Source: Burkholderia puraquae | Lineage (GTDB): Bacteria; Pseudomonadota; Gammaproteobacteria; Burkholderiales; Burkholderiaceae | Assembly (NCBI RefSeq): GCF_002099195.1 | Contig: NZ_NBYX01000011.1 | Coordinates: 62,001-126,000, forward strand | Direction: 5' to 3' | DNA length: 64,000 bases | Part shown: positions 42,250 through 50,793 of the stretch, piece after piece | How the letters are laid out: every line of letters starts with the position of its first letter | Position numbering within the stretch: position 1 is the stretch's first letter | The notes under the pieces: model-generated | Told to the model about the DNA's origin: nothing | What the model saw: only the letters and a program-made list of their open reading frames with translations | The model's database searches: none | Position numbers and translations under genes: made by a program

Positions 42250-42439
42250 GAATCGCCGTGTGTCGTGTTCGCACACGGATACGTTGGGATACAAAGCCTC
42301 CTGAGGGTTCGGGTATAAATCCGGTGAAGCGATTCACACGGCGGCGCGGTGCCAAGCGCCGCCGCTGCGAACGGTGGTACCCGTCTGCCCGCACGTGCCG
42401 CGGGCCCCTTCCTTAGCGACCGACAATGGAGAACGAGTC

Positions 42440-43483
42440 ATGCCTGATACCGTGAACACCCGCCGCCGCCTGATCCTGGGTACGACGCTGGCGAGCCTGA
42501 GCCTCGCCGACCTCGGATTCAGCGCCCTGGCGCATGCGCAATCGGCGCCCGATGCACTGGCGGCGAAACGCGCGGCCGGCTTCGCGTCGCTGGGCACGAT
42601 CCACCAGATCGACGCGGGCGTGCTCAACGTCGGGTATGCGGACCTCGGGCCGAAGAACGGCCCCGTCGTGTTCCTGCTGCACGGCTGGCCGTACGACATC
42701 TACAGCTATGCGGAAGTCGCGCCGCTGCTCGTCGCGGCCGGCTATCGCGTGATCGTGCCGTACCTGCGCGGTTACGGGTCGACGACGTTCCGCTCGGCCG
42801 ACACGGTGCGCAACGGCCAGCAGGCGGTGACGGCCGTCGACATCGTCGCGCTGATGGATGCGCTGAAGATCGACCGCGCGGTGTTCGGCGGCTACGACTG
42901 GGGCGCGCGCACGGCCGACATCATCGCGGCGCTGTGGCCGCAGCGCGTGAAGGCGCTGGTGTCGGTGAGCGGCTACCTGATCGGCAGCCAGGCGGCGAAC
43001 GCCAAGCCGCTGCCGCCGCAGGCCGAATTCCAGTGGTGGTATCAGTTCTACTTCACGACCGAGCGCGGCGCGCTGGGCTACGCGGCGAACCGCGATGCAT
43101 TCAACAAGCTGATCTGGCAACTCGCGTCGCCGAAGTGGCAGTTCTCCGACGAAACCTATGCACGCTCGGCCGCGTCGTTCCAGAACCCCGATCACGTGGC
43201 CGTCGTGATCCACAACTATCGCTGGCGCCTCGGGCTCGCGAAGGGCGAGGCGCAATACGACGACATCGAGCGGCGCCTGGCCGCCGGGCCCGCGATCACG
43301 GTGCCGACGATCACGATGGAAGGCGACGCGAACGGTGCGCCGCATCCGGAGCCGGCCGCGTACGCGAAGAAGTTCACCGGCAAGTACCAGCACCGGACGA
43401 TTACCGGCGGCATCGGCCACAACCTGCCGCAGGAAGCACCGCAGGCGTTCGCGGATGCGATCCTGCAAGTGGAGCACCTGTGA
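42440..43483 (+). CDS. exported alpha/beta hydrolase (haloalkane/epoxide-type)
   Basis: This 347-residue protein has a Tat-like signal (TRRRLILGTTLASLSLADLG then FSALAHAQS). The core has VVFLLHGWPYDIYSYAEVAP (HGWP), VFGGYDWGARTADIIAALWP with Asp as the nucleophile in the G-x-D-x-G elbow, and ITGGIGHNLPQEAP with the catalytic His. An Asp nucleophile and HGWP fit haloacetate dehalogenase or epoxide hydrolase enzymes, but no substrate can be named. GGAGAACGAG precedes ATG 42440. Its stop overlaps the start of the cytochrome P460 gene (TGATG). Confidence 0.87.
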   Translation: MPDTVNTRRRLILGTTLASLSLADLGFSALAHAQSAPDALAAKRAAGFASLGTIHQIDAGVLNVGYADLGPKNGPVVFLLHGWPYDIYSYAEVAPLLVAAGYRVIVPYLRGYGSTTFRSADTVRNGQQAVTAVDIVALMDALKIDRAVFGGYDWGARTADIIAALWPQRVKALVSVSGYLIGSQAANAKPLPPQAEFQWWYQFYFTTERGALGYAANRDAFNKLIWQLASPKWQFSDETYARSAASFQNPDHVAVVIHNYRWRLGLAKGEAQYDDIERRLAAGPAITVPTITMEGDANGAPHPEPAAYAKKFTGKYQHRTITGGIGHNLPQEAPQAFADAILQVEHL

Positions 43484-44025
43484 TGCGGGCTCGCGTGGAT
43501 GGGGTGCGCCGCGGTGCGAGCCGTGCGTTCGTCGCGGGCGTGCTGCTGGCCGGCGCGTGGTCGGCGAGCGGCCCGGCCGCGTTCGCGGAGCAGTCGAAGC
43601 CGGCCGCGGCCGCGTCGCCGATCTACGGCGTGACGATCCCGCCCGGCTACCGGAAGTGGGAAATGGTGGCGCCGGCAGAGGAAGCCGCGCCGCTCGATGA
43701 ACTACGTGTGGTGCTCGGCAACCCTGTCGCGATCCGTGCGCTCGAAAAGGCGACGCTGCCGTTCCCGGACGGCACGATCCTCGTGAAGCTTGCGTACAAG
43801 CGCAAGCAGTCCGACGAGTTCGCGCCGGCGACGGTGCCGGGCCAGGCGACGACCGTGCAGGTGATGGTGAAGGACTCGCGCCGCTATGCGTCGACGGGCG
43901 GCTGGGGTTTCGGGCGCTTCGTCAACGGCGTGCCGGCCGATATCGGCCAGCATCAGACGTGCTTTGCGTGCCACCAGGCGCGTGTGAAGAATCACGACTA
44001 CGTGTTCACGCGGCTCGCGCCGTGA
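43483..44025 (+). CDS. exported cytochrome P460 family protein
   Basis: This 180-residue protein has a signal peptide to about residue 36 (FVAGVLLAGAWSASGPAAFA). The single c-type heme site is CFACHQARVKNHDYVFTRL (C-x-x-C-H, about residues 159-163), at the C-terminus as in P460 proteins. RYASTGGWGFGRFVNG precedes it, as in the family. P460 proteins oxidise hydroxylamine or bind NO; the cross-linking lysine needed for true P460 chemistry cannot be confirmed by eye. The start overlaps the hydrolase stop, so the two are co-translated. Confidence 0.85.
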   Translation: MRARVDGVRRGASRAFVAGVLLAGAWSASGPAAFAEQSKPAAAASPIYGVTIPPGYRKWEMVAPAEEAAPLDELRVVLGNPVAIRALEKATLPFPDGTILVKLAYKRKQSDEFAPATVPGQATTVQVMVKDSRRYASTGGWGFGRFVNGVPADIGQHQTCFACHQARVKNHDYVFTRLAP

Positions 44026-44051
44026 CGTGCGCGGTTCGATGTGTCCGACGC

Positions 44052-44082
44052 AAAGGCGTGCCGTGTGTGGCACGCCTTTTTT
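44052..44082 (+). terminator. rho-independent terminator after cytochrome P460
   Basis: AAAGGCGTGCC (44052-44062), loop GTGTGT, GGCACGCCTTT (44069-44079), with the T-run continuing to 44082. It closes the hydrolase-P460 operon. The rest of the gap to 44327 shows no other clear feature. Confidence 0.9.
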
Positions 44083-44327
44083 CATGATGGGGGGGCTTCG
44101 GGGGAGCACTTCGGCGGACAGGTCGTGAACGATGCGGTAGCCGGGTGTGTATCGCACTGTATCTGCGGCCGTTCCTGAAAAACTGGCATGCAGAAAGTAC
44201 CGATTCTGGAAACATGGCAGATACGTGCACGGGTTCTACTGTCGACATGCAGGAAACGTTCGATGCCAGACGATCTGGATCGGATGCCGAATGATCGACC
44301 GACCTACTTCCTTCAAGGAGAACCTTC

Positions 44328-44654
44328 ATGAAAGCCGCTCGAATCCTCGCCGTTGCCGTCCTCGCCGCTGTTCCCGCATTGTCGTTCGCCGATACCGGCC
44401 ATGGCCTGACGCGTGCCGACGTGCGCGCCGAACTCGCCCGCCTGGAACAGGCCGGCTACAACCCGGCCCGCAGCGAGCCGCACTACCCGGAAGACATCGC
44501 CGCCGCGCTGCAGGTCGCGCGATCCGACCAGAACGGCCCGTCGAAGTCGCAAGGCGACAACGTGGCCGATGCGTCGACGCCCGCCAGCCATCGTGGCGCC
44601 GCACAAGGACGCGCCGCGCAGAACGCCGCCGACGACCTGTACGCCCATTCGTGA
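44328..44654 (+). CDS. DUF4148 exported protein
   Basis: This 108-residue protein has a signal peptide (MKAARILAVAVLAAVPALSF then ADTG). The DUF4148 pattern LTRADVRAELARLEQAGYNP and SEPHYPEDIAAALQVA follows, a family very common in Burkholderiales and of unknown function. AAGGAG lies 6 bp before the ATG. The C-terminal 40 residues are polar and probably disordered. Confidence 0.92.
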   Translation: MKAARILAVAVLAAVPALSFADTGHGLTRADVRAELARLEQAGYNPARSEPHYPEDIAAALQVARSDQNGPSKSQGDNVADASTPASHRGAAQGRAAQNAADDLYAHS

Positions 44655-44733
44655 TCCGGTGCCGCGCCTGCTGCATGGAGGCGCGGCCGCCAATGCAGCA
44701 CTTCATTTGAACAACACAGCAAGGAGCATGACG

Positions 44734-45525
44734 ATGGCCGGTTTGATGAAACGCGTTCTGGTGTCCGCCGCGGTGATCGGCGGACTGTTCGGTGCGGTCG
44801 CGGCGCAGGCCGCGCCGAAGGACGACCTCAAGGGCACGAACGTCGTGCTCGTGCACGGCGCGTTCGCCGACGGGTCGAGCTGGAACCGCGTGATTCCGCT
44901 GCTCGAGGCGCGCGGGCTGCACGTGGTGTCGGTGCAGAATCCGCTGAGCTCGCTCGCCGACGACGCGGCCGCGACGAAGCGCGCGATCGACGAGCAGAAG
45001 GGGCCGGTCGTGCTGGTCGGCCATTCGTGGGCCGGCGTCGTGATCAGCGATGCGGGTAACGACGACAAGGTGAAGTCGCTCGTGTACGTCGCCGCGTTCG
45101 CGCCCGACAACGGCCAGTCGATCGCCGACGTCACGCAGGGGCTGCCGGCGCCCGCCTGGGCCGGTGAACTGCGCAAGGACGCGGGCGGTTTCGCCACGCT
45201 GTCGGACAAGGCGATCGCGCAGGATTTCGCGCCGGACCTGCCGCCTGCGCAGCAGCGCATCGTTGCGGCGACCCAGGGGCCGTGGTACGGCGGTTGCATC
45301 TCGGAGAAGGTCACGCAGGCCGCATGGCATGCGAAGCCGTCGACGTTCGTTGTCGCGACGCAGGACAAGATGATCGACCCGACGCTGCAGGAAGCGATGG
45401 CGAAGCGGATCGGCGCGACGGTCACGCGCGTGAACGGCAGCCATGTCGCGATGCTGAGCCAGCCGAAGGCGGTGGCCGACGCGATCATCGCAGCGGCCGA
45501 ACGCGCGAAGCAGGACGCGCAGTGA
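44734..45525 (+). CDS. exported alpha/beta hydrolase (esterase EstC-like)
   Basis: This 263-residue protein has a signal peptide to about residue 27 (VLVSAAVIGGLFGAVAAQAA). The core shows NVVLVHGAFADGSSWNRVIP (HGAFADGS), VVLVGHSWAGVVISDAG (G-H-S-x-A-G elbow), VVATQDKMIDPTLQEA (acid) and VNGSHVAMLSQP (His). This is the small esterase/hydrolase type often labelled alpha/beta hydrolase. AAGGAG ends 7 bp before ATG 44734, which is preferred over ATG 44728. Not obviously co-transcribed with the DUF4148 gene. Confidence 0.87.
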   Translation: MAGLMKRVLVSAAVIGGLFGAVAAQAAPKDDLKGTNVVLVHGAFADGSSWNRVIPLLEARGLHVVSVQNPLSSLADDAAATKRAIDEQKGPVVLVGHSWAGVVISDAGNDDKVKSLVYVAAFAPDNGQSIADVTQGLPAPAWAGELRKDAGGFATLSDKAIAQDFAPDLPPAQQRIVAATQGPWYGGCISEKVTQAAWHAKPSTFVVATQDKMIDPTLQEAMAKRIGATVTRVNGSHVAMLSQPKAVADAIIAAAERAKQDAQ

Positions 45526-46016
45526 GTGAACGCGGCGCCGTGCGGCGCCGCGAATCGCGCACCTGCGCGACGTCGACGGTCAGCAGCTCAACTGAATCGT
45601 GGCTACCGTCGGAATGTTGGTATTCCCGTCCGAAACACCAGGCATGACGGAAATGTGACCTGGGTGGACGTTGGCGACGCACGAGAAACCGACACTCGTG
45701 TTGTCGAGATTGAGTCGGGCGACTTGTCCCGACGTGCAGCACGTCATGTCGCGATCATCCTGATTCCCCATCCGCTATCTCGCGCTCCGTGCGACGGTCT
45801 CCGGCCGTCGCGAAGCGCGACGAATCCATTCGCTCGTTCACGCTCCTCCGCCATTGCATTCCTCCCTCCGCTGATTAGGAAATGAATTTTTATTGGTTCT
45901 GCTTGCGTGGCCGCACTCGCATAGTGGCGCTGACGGCTATAGACAGCACGCAAGCTGCAACGGCCGCATTCCCGGTGTTTTTTGATCATACGAATCAACG
46001 AAAACAAGGACGTGTC
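45526..46016. other. 491-bp intergenic region upstream of the encapsulin locus
   Basis: A hairpin CGCGGCGCC/GGCGCCGCG (45531-45552, no T-run) follows the hydrolase stop. The minus-strand frame 45580-45771 reads as a polar 63-residue peptide with a weak ribosome-binding site and is not called as a gene. TGACGGCTATAG (45931-45942) and the inverted repeat TTGAT-N7-ATCAA (45982-45998) lie before the rhodanese gene. Confidence 0.4.
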
Positions 46017-46487
46017 ATGACGGTTGCATTGGAAGAACGAACCGCCGCGCAGCAGGCGCTCGACGACGCGCGTGCGGCTGCGGCAGCGGCCGGCACGCCC
46101 TACGCGGGCGGCGTCGCGCCGCAAGCCGCGTGGGCGCTGTTCTCGTCCGGCGATGCGTTGCTGGTGGACGTGCGCACGGCCGAGGAGCGGAAATTCGTCG
46201 GCCACGTGCCGGCGTCGCTGCATGTGCCGTGGGCGACGGGCACGAGCCTGACGCGCAACCCGCGCTTCGTGCGGGAGCTGGAAGCGAAGACCGGCAAGGA
46301 CGCCGTCGTGCTGCTGCTGTGCCGTAGCGGCAACCGCTCCGCGCAGGCGGCGGAAGCCGCGGCGAAGGGCGGCTTCACGCAGGTATTCAACGTGCTCGAA
46401 GGGTTCGAGGGCGACCTCGACGAACGGCAGCATCGCGGCGGCAGCAATGGCTGGCGCTTTCGCGGCCTGCCGTGGGCACAGGACTGA
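46017..46487 (+). CDS. rhodanese-domain sulfurtransferase of the encapsulin locus
   Basis: This 156-residue cytoplasmic protein is one rhodanese domain: ALLVDVRTAEERKFVGHVPA, then the active-site loop VLLLCRSGNRSAQAAEAAAK with the catalytic Cys in CRSGNR, then VFNVLEGFEGDLDERQHRGG. It accepts and passes on sulfane sulfur as a persulfide. AAGGACGTGTC precedes ATG 46017. It is the first gene of a five-gene run ending in a cysteine desulfurase, so it may move sulfur to or from the encapsulated enzyme. Confidence 0.92.
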   Translation: MTVALEERTAAQQALDDARAAAAAAGTPYAGGVAPQAAWALFSSGDALLVDVRTAEERKFVGHVPASLHVPWATGTSLTRNPRFVRELEAKTGKDAVVLLLCRSGNRSAQAAEAAAKGGFTQVFNVLEGFEGDLDERQHRGGSNGWRFRGLPWAQD

Positions 46488-46515
46488 TTCACGGCCGTTA
46501 CAGGGAGAAAGCAGC

Positions 46516-47454
46516 ATGGCCGCATTCGACATCGACGACATCGTTCAATCGCTGCAAAGCGTGCGCCGCGCGTGGCGCGAGAAGCAGCGGCGCTCGCTCG
46601 AACCGGGCGGGCGCGACCTGCCGGCGCGCGAGGCACTCGCCCAGATCGTCGGCGCGCTGAAGGGCGTGCTGTTCCCGATGCGGCTCGGGCCGCCCGACCT
46701 GCGCCAGGAGAGCGAGAATTTCCACGTGGCCCATGCGCTCGATACGGCGCTGAACGCGCTGCTCGCGCAGGTGAAGCTGGAATTGCGCTACGCGGCGCGG
46801 CAGCGCAATGCCGACGGGCTGGTCGACAACGTCGATGACGTCGCGTCGACGGCCGTGCAGGCATTCGCCGCACGCTTGCCCGAGATCCGCCGGCTGCTCG
46901 ACAGCGACGTGCTGGCCGCATTCCACGGCGATCCGGCGGCCGGCAGCGTCGACGAGGTGCTGCTGTGCTACCCGGGCATCCTCGCGATGATCCACCACCG
47001 GCTCGCACACGAACTGTACGGGCTCGGCCTGCCGCTGCTCGCGCGGATCATCGCCGAGCAGGCGCACGCGGAGACGGGCATCGATATTCATCCGGGGGCG
47101 CGCATCGGCGCGGGCTTCTTCATCGACCATGGCACCGGCGTCGTGATCGGCGAGACGGCAATCATCGGCGAGCGCGTGCGCGTGTACCAGGCCGTCACGC
47201 TCGGCGCGAAGCGCTTTCCGCGCGATGCGGCCGGCCATCTGGAGAAGGGGCTCGCCCGCCATCCGATCGTCGAGGACGACGTGGTGATCTATGCAGGCGC
47301 AACGATCCTCGGCCGCGTGACGATCGGGCGCGGCGCGGTGATCGGCGGCAACGTTTGGCTCACGCAGGACGTGCCGGCCGGCGCAAACATCACGCAGGCC
47401 GTGCTGCGCAGCGAAGCGAACGTTGCGCCGCGCGCGGCGGCTTCCGTCGCATAG
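46516..47454 (+). CDS. epsC: serine O-acetyltransferase EpsC
   Basis: This 312-residue protein has an N-terminal helical part (about 1-170) and a left-handed beta-helix hexapeptide-repeat domain: DIHPGARIGAGFFIDHGTGV, VIGETAIIGERVRVYQAVTL, HPIVEDDVVIYAGATILG and RVTIGRGAVIGGNVWLTQDV. It makes O-acetylserine from serine and acetyl-CoA, the carbon skeleton for cysteine. The length and N-terminal helices fit EpsC rather than short CysE. GGGAGAAAGC precedes the ATG, 28 bp after the rhodanese stop. It couples cysteine supply to the cysteine desulfurase cargo. Confidence 0.93.
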   Translation: MAAFDIDDIVQSLQSVRRAWREKQRRSLEPGGRDLPAREALAQIVGALKGVLFPMRLGPPDLRQESENFHVAHALDTALNALLAQVKLELRYAARQRNADGLVDNVDDVASTAVQAFAARLPEIRRLLDSDVLAAFHGDPAAGSVDEVLLCYPGILAMIHHRLAHELYGLGLPLLARIIAEQAHAETGIDIHPGARIGAGFFIDHGTGVVIGETAIIGERVRVYQAVTLGAKRFPRDAAGHLEKGLARHPIVEDDVVIYAGATILGRVTIGRGAVIGGNVWLTQDVPAGANITQAVLRSEANVAPRAAASVA

Positions 47455-47462
47455 GGGGCGTG

Positions 47463-47684
47463 ATGAGTGACCTCATCCATCACTTCGGCGCCAACGTGCG
47501 CAAGCTGCGCGAAGCGCGCACGTGGTCGCAGGAGCAGCTGGCCGAGCATGCGGGGCTGAACCGTTCGTATGTCGGCGAGATCGAGCGCGGCGAGGCGATC
47601 GCGTCGATCGTCACGGCCGACAAGATCGCACGCGCATTCGACGTGTCGATCTCGACGCTGCTGCCGGGCGCGTACGTCACCTGA
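47463..47684 (+). CDS. XRE-family helix-turn-helix regulator
   Basis: This 73-residue DNA-binding protein is one HTH_3 domain: FGANVRKLREARTWSQEQLA, GLNRSYVGEIERGE, KIARAFDVSISTLLPGAY. No sensing domain is attached. It starts 8 bp after epsC and is followed by a 143-bp gap before the encapsulin gene. A local regulator of the locus is the natural reading; TTGAT-N7-ATCAA upstream of the rhodanese gene is a possible site. Confidence 0.92.
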   Translation: MSDLIHHFGANVRKLREARTWSQEQLAEHAGLNRSYVGEIERGEAIASIVTADKIARAFDVSISTLLPGAYVT

Positions 47685-47728
47685 GGCCGCTTCGTTTCGT
47701 TTCCTTTCCTTTTCGATTGCACGCGACA

Positions 47729-47740
47729 TGACGGCTATAG
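47729..47740 (+). promoter_or_regulatory. 12-bp motif shared by rhodanese and encapsulin control regions
   Basis: TGACGGCTATAG occurs here, 88 bp before the encapsulin start, and again at 45931-45942, 75 bp before the rhodanese start. It may be a promoter -10 region or a regulator site; no fitting -35 is present in either case. Confidence 0.35.
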
Positions 47741-47827
47741 CATGTTGAGCCGGCAGGTGCGTGCTTCCGATAATCACCGAGCGTCATAAGCAATCCCGTT
47801 TTTCATCTTAAGAACCCGGAGCCACAC

Positions 47828-48760
47828 ATGTCGACCGTTGCAAGCGGCACGGCCGCGCTGAGCGATCACGCCGCCCGCCAACTAGCGAACGCTACCAAGA
47901 CCGTCCCCCAGCTTTCCACGATCACGCCGCGCTGGCTGACCCATCTGCTGCAATGGGTGCCGGTCGAGGCCGGCATCTATCGCCTGAACCAGGTGAAGAA
48001 CCCGGAAGCCGTGCGCGCCGCGTGCACGCAGCTCGAGGACGAAAGCGTGCTGCCGCAGACTTTCGTGCCGTATGAGGAACAGCCGCGCGAGTATTTCCTG
48101 AACGCGGTGAGTACGGTGCTCGACGTGCATACGCGGATCTCCGATCTTTACAGCAGTCCTCACGACCAGATCAAGGAACAGCTGCGCCTGACGATCGAGA
48201 CGATCAAGGAGCTGCAGGAAAGCCAGCTGATCAACAACCCCGACTACGGGCTGCTGGCCAATGTGACCGACGACCAGCGGATCTTCCCGCTGACGGGCGC
48301 GCCGACGCCGGACGATCTCGACGAGTTGCTGACCAAGGTGTGGAAGGAACCCGCGTTCTTCCTCACGCACCCGCTCGCGATCGCCGCATTCGGCCGCGAA
48401 TGCACGCGGCGCGGCGTGCCGCCGCCGACGGTCAGCCTGTTCGGCTCGCAGTTCCTCACGTGGCGCGGCATTCCGTTGATCCCGTCGGACAAGGTGCCGG
48501 TCGCGGACGGCAAGACCAAGATCCTGCTGCTGCGCGTCGGCGACAAGCGGCAGGGCGTCGTCGGTCTCTATCAGCCGGGCGTCGCGGGTGAGCAGGGCCC
48601 GGGCCTGTCGGTGCGCTTCATGGGGATCAACAACCAGGCGATCGCGTCGTACCTGATCTCGCTGTATTGCTCGCTCGCGGTCCATTCGCCGGATGCGCTG
48701 GCTGTCCTCGATGACGTCGAAATCGCCAAGTTCCATGACTATCCCGACACCTACCGTTAA
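47828..48760 (+). CDS. family 2A encapsulin nanocompartment shell protein
   Basis: This 310-residue HK97-fold protein of the SrpI type has ITPRWLTHLLQWVPVEAGIY, PREYFLNAVSTVLDVHTRIS, LYSSPHDQIKEQLRLTIETI, NNPDYGLLANVTDDQRIFPL and VSLFGSQFLTWRGIPLIPSD, as in family 2A encapsulins. Copies assemble into a closed icosahedral shell that packs a cysteine desulfurase; in studied relatives this stores sulfur. The cargo gene begins inside its last codons (26-bp overlap), which couples their synthesis. CCCGGAGCC precedes the ATG. Confidence 0.95.
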   Translation: MSTVASGTAALSDHAARQLANATKTVPQLSTITPRWLTHLLQWVPVEAGIYRLNQVKNPEAVRAACTQLEDESVLPQTFVPYEEQPREYFLNAVSTVLDVHTRISDLYSSPHDQIKEQLRLTIETIKELQESQLINNPDYGLLANVTDDQRIFPLTGAPTPDDLDELLTKVWKEPAFFLTHPLAIAAFGRECTRRGVPPPTVSLFGSQFLTWRGIPLIPSDKVPVADGKTKILLLRVGDKRQGVVGLYQPGVAGEQGPGLSVRFMGINNQAIASYLISLYCSLAVHSPDALAVLDDVEIAKFHDYPDTYR

Positions 48761-50735
48761 TCCCGGCCTGGCCGGCGGCGACGCGCACGCGCTGCCGCAC
48801 GCGCCGCTGCCGGCCGGCTTGCCCGATCCCGCGACGCTTGCGCGGCTCGCGTCCGAATTCTTCTCGACGCCGCCCGGGCAGGCCACCGCGCCCGGGGTGT
48901 CGGCAGGCAGCGGTGCAGTGGGCGGCGTGCCGTCGGCATTGCCGGCCGCCGCGCCGATCCTCGCGTCGGTGAGCAACCCGGTACCGGGCGGTTCGCCGCT
49001 CGCGGGGCCGGGCGGCGCGGGTACCGGCGTGCCGGGCCTCGCGCTCCCGCAAGGGAAAGTGCCCGGCGCGAACCTTGCGCCGTCCGCACCGACGCACGTG
49101 CTGTCGCTCGGCAACCGCGCACCCGCGCTCGCACCGCATGCAGCCGCGCAGAACGGGCTGCCCGACCAGGTCGTGTCGATTGCACCTGCGCTCGAACCGC
49201 GCGTCGGCGGCGCGGCGCTCGGCGTGCCGCAGGTGAATGCGCCGGCACCGGAAGGCGCGGCGAAGGCCGCGCCGTACTACTTCACCGACGGTTCGCTGCA
49301 GGGCTGGCAGGCGACGCCGCAGGACATCGTCGTGCCGTCGAACGGCCTCGCATCGCCGGAAGCGTTCGGGCTGCCGGGCGACGAGGCGTTGCGCGAACTG
49401 CTCGCCGTGCATCGCGATGTGCCGGTGTCGCGCGCGCCGGGCACCGACGTGCCGCGCTACTTCATCGACGATGCGCACGCAGCCGAGCCGCAAGGCCAGG
49501 TGCATCGCGGCGCGCACCCGCCGTTCGACGTGAACGCGATCCGCCGCGATTTCCCGATCCTGCAGGAGCGCGTGAACGGCAAGCAGCTCGTGTGGTTCGA
49601 CAATGCGGCGACGACGCACAAGCCGCAGGCCGTGATCGATCGGCTCGCATATTTCTATGCGCACGAGAACTCGAACATCCACCGCGCCGCGCATGCGCTG
49701 GCCGGCCGCGCGACGGATGCGTACGAGCACGCACGGGACACCGTGCGGCGCTTCATCGGCGCATCGTCGCCCGATGAAATCGTGTTCGTGCGCGGCACGA
49801 CCGAGGCGATCAACCTGATCGCGAAGACGTGGGGCGTGCAGAACGTCGGCGAAGGCGACGAGATCGTCGTGTCGCATCTCGAGCATCACGCGAACATCGT
49901 GCCGTGGCAGCAGCTTGCCGCGCAGAAAGGCGCGAAGCTGCGCGTGATTCCGGTCGACGATTCGGGGCAGGTGCTGCTCGACGAATACCGGAAGCTGCTC
50001 AACGACCGCACGAAGATCGTGTCCGTCACGCAGGTGTCGAACGCGCTCGGCACGGTCGTGCCGGTGAAGGAGATCGTCGAGCTCGCGCATCGCGCCGGCG
50101 CGAAGGCGCTCGTCGACGGCGCGCAGTCGATCTCGCACATGCGCGTGGACGTGCAGGCGCTCGATGCGGATTTCTTCGTGTTCTCCGGGCACAAGATCTA
50201 CGGGCCGACCGGGATCGGCGTCGTGTACGGCAAGCGCGCGATCCTCGACGACATGCCGCCCTGGCAGGGCGGCGGCAACATGATCGCGGACGTGACGTTC
50301 GAGCGCACGGTGTTCCAGCCGCCGCCGAACCGGTTCGAGGCCGGCACCGGCAACATCGCGGATGCGGTGGGGTTGGGGGCTGCGCTCGACTACGTGAACC
50401 GGGTCGGCATCGAGAACATCGCGCGCTACGAGCACGACCTGCTCGCGTATGCGACGAGCGTGCTCGCGCCGGTGCCGGGCGTGCGGCTCGTCGGCACCGC
50501 GCGAGACAAGGCCAGCGTGCTGTCGTTCGTGCTGAAGGGTTACGAGACCGAAGAAGTCGGGCAGGCGCTGAACGAAGAGGGTATCGCGGTGCGCTCGGGG
50601 CATCACTGCGCGCAGCCGATCCTGCGGCGTTTCGGGCTCGAGGCCACGGTGCGGCCGTCGCTCGCGTTCTACAACACGTGCGACGAAGTCGATGCGCTGG
50701 TGAGCGTCGTGCGGCGGCTGGCGACGCGGCGCTGA
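48735..50735 (+). CDS. encapsulin cargo: SufS-type cysteine desulfurase with disordered N-terminal domain
   Basis: This 666-residue protein has about 260 N-terminal residues that are rich in P, G and A and probably disordered, with short conserved-looking islands (PYYFTDGSLQGWQATPQDIV, PRYFIDDAHAAEPQGQ); this is the cargo-loading part. The PLP enzyme follows from INAIRRDFPI-type VNAIRRDFPILQERVNGKQL, with the PLP lysine in FVFSGHKIYGPTGIG (about 484-486) and the catalytic Cys in AVRSGHHCAQPIL (about residue 625), the SufS loop. It removes sulfur from cysteine as persulfide inside the shell. It starts 26 bp before the encapsulin stop. Confidence 0.95.
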   Translation: MTIPTPTVNPGLAGGDAHALPHAPLPAGLPDPATLARLASEFFSTPPGQATAPGVSAGSGAVGGVPSALPAAAPILASVSNPVPGGSPLAGPGGAGTGVPGLALPQGKVPGANLAPSAPTHVLSLGNRAPALAPHAAAQNGLPDQVVSIAPALEPRVGGAALGVPQVNAPAPEGAAKAAPYYFTDGSLQGWQATPQDIVVPSNGLASPEAFGLPGDEALRELLAVHRDVPVSRAPGTDVPRYFIDDAHAAEPQGQVHRGAHPPFDVNAIRRDFPILQERVNGKQLVWFDNAATTHKPQAVIDRLAYFYAHENSNIHRAAHALAGRATDAYEHARDTVRRFIGASSPDEIVFVRGTTEAINLIAKTWGVQNVGEGDEIVVSHLEHHANIVPWQQLAAQKGAKLRVIPVDDSGQVLLDEYRKLLNDRTKIVSVTQVSNALGTVVPVKEIVELAHRAGAKALVDGAQSISHMRVDVQALDADFFVFSGHKIYGPTGIGVVYGKRAILDDMPPWQGGGNMIADVTFERTVFQPPPNRFEAGTGNIADAVGLGAALDYVNRVGIENIARYEHDLLAYATSVLAPVPGVRLVGTARDKASVLSFVLKGYETEEVGQALNEEGIAVRSGHHCAQPILRRFGLEATVRPSLAFYNTCDEVDALVSVVRRLATRR

Positions 50736-50793
50736 CGTCGTTCGCTTGCGGCGGCCCTGGCGGGTCGCCGCAAGCGTTCCATTGCCGCAAAAG

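Noticed and set aside
45580..45771. 63-residue minus-strand frame with polar, Cys-containing product
   Set aside because: The ribosome-binding site is weak, no family is recognised, and it lies alone in a control region; not enough support for a gene.
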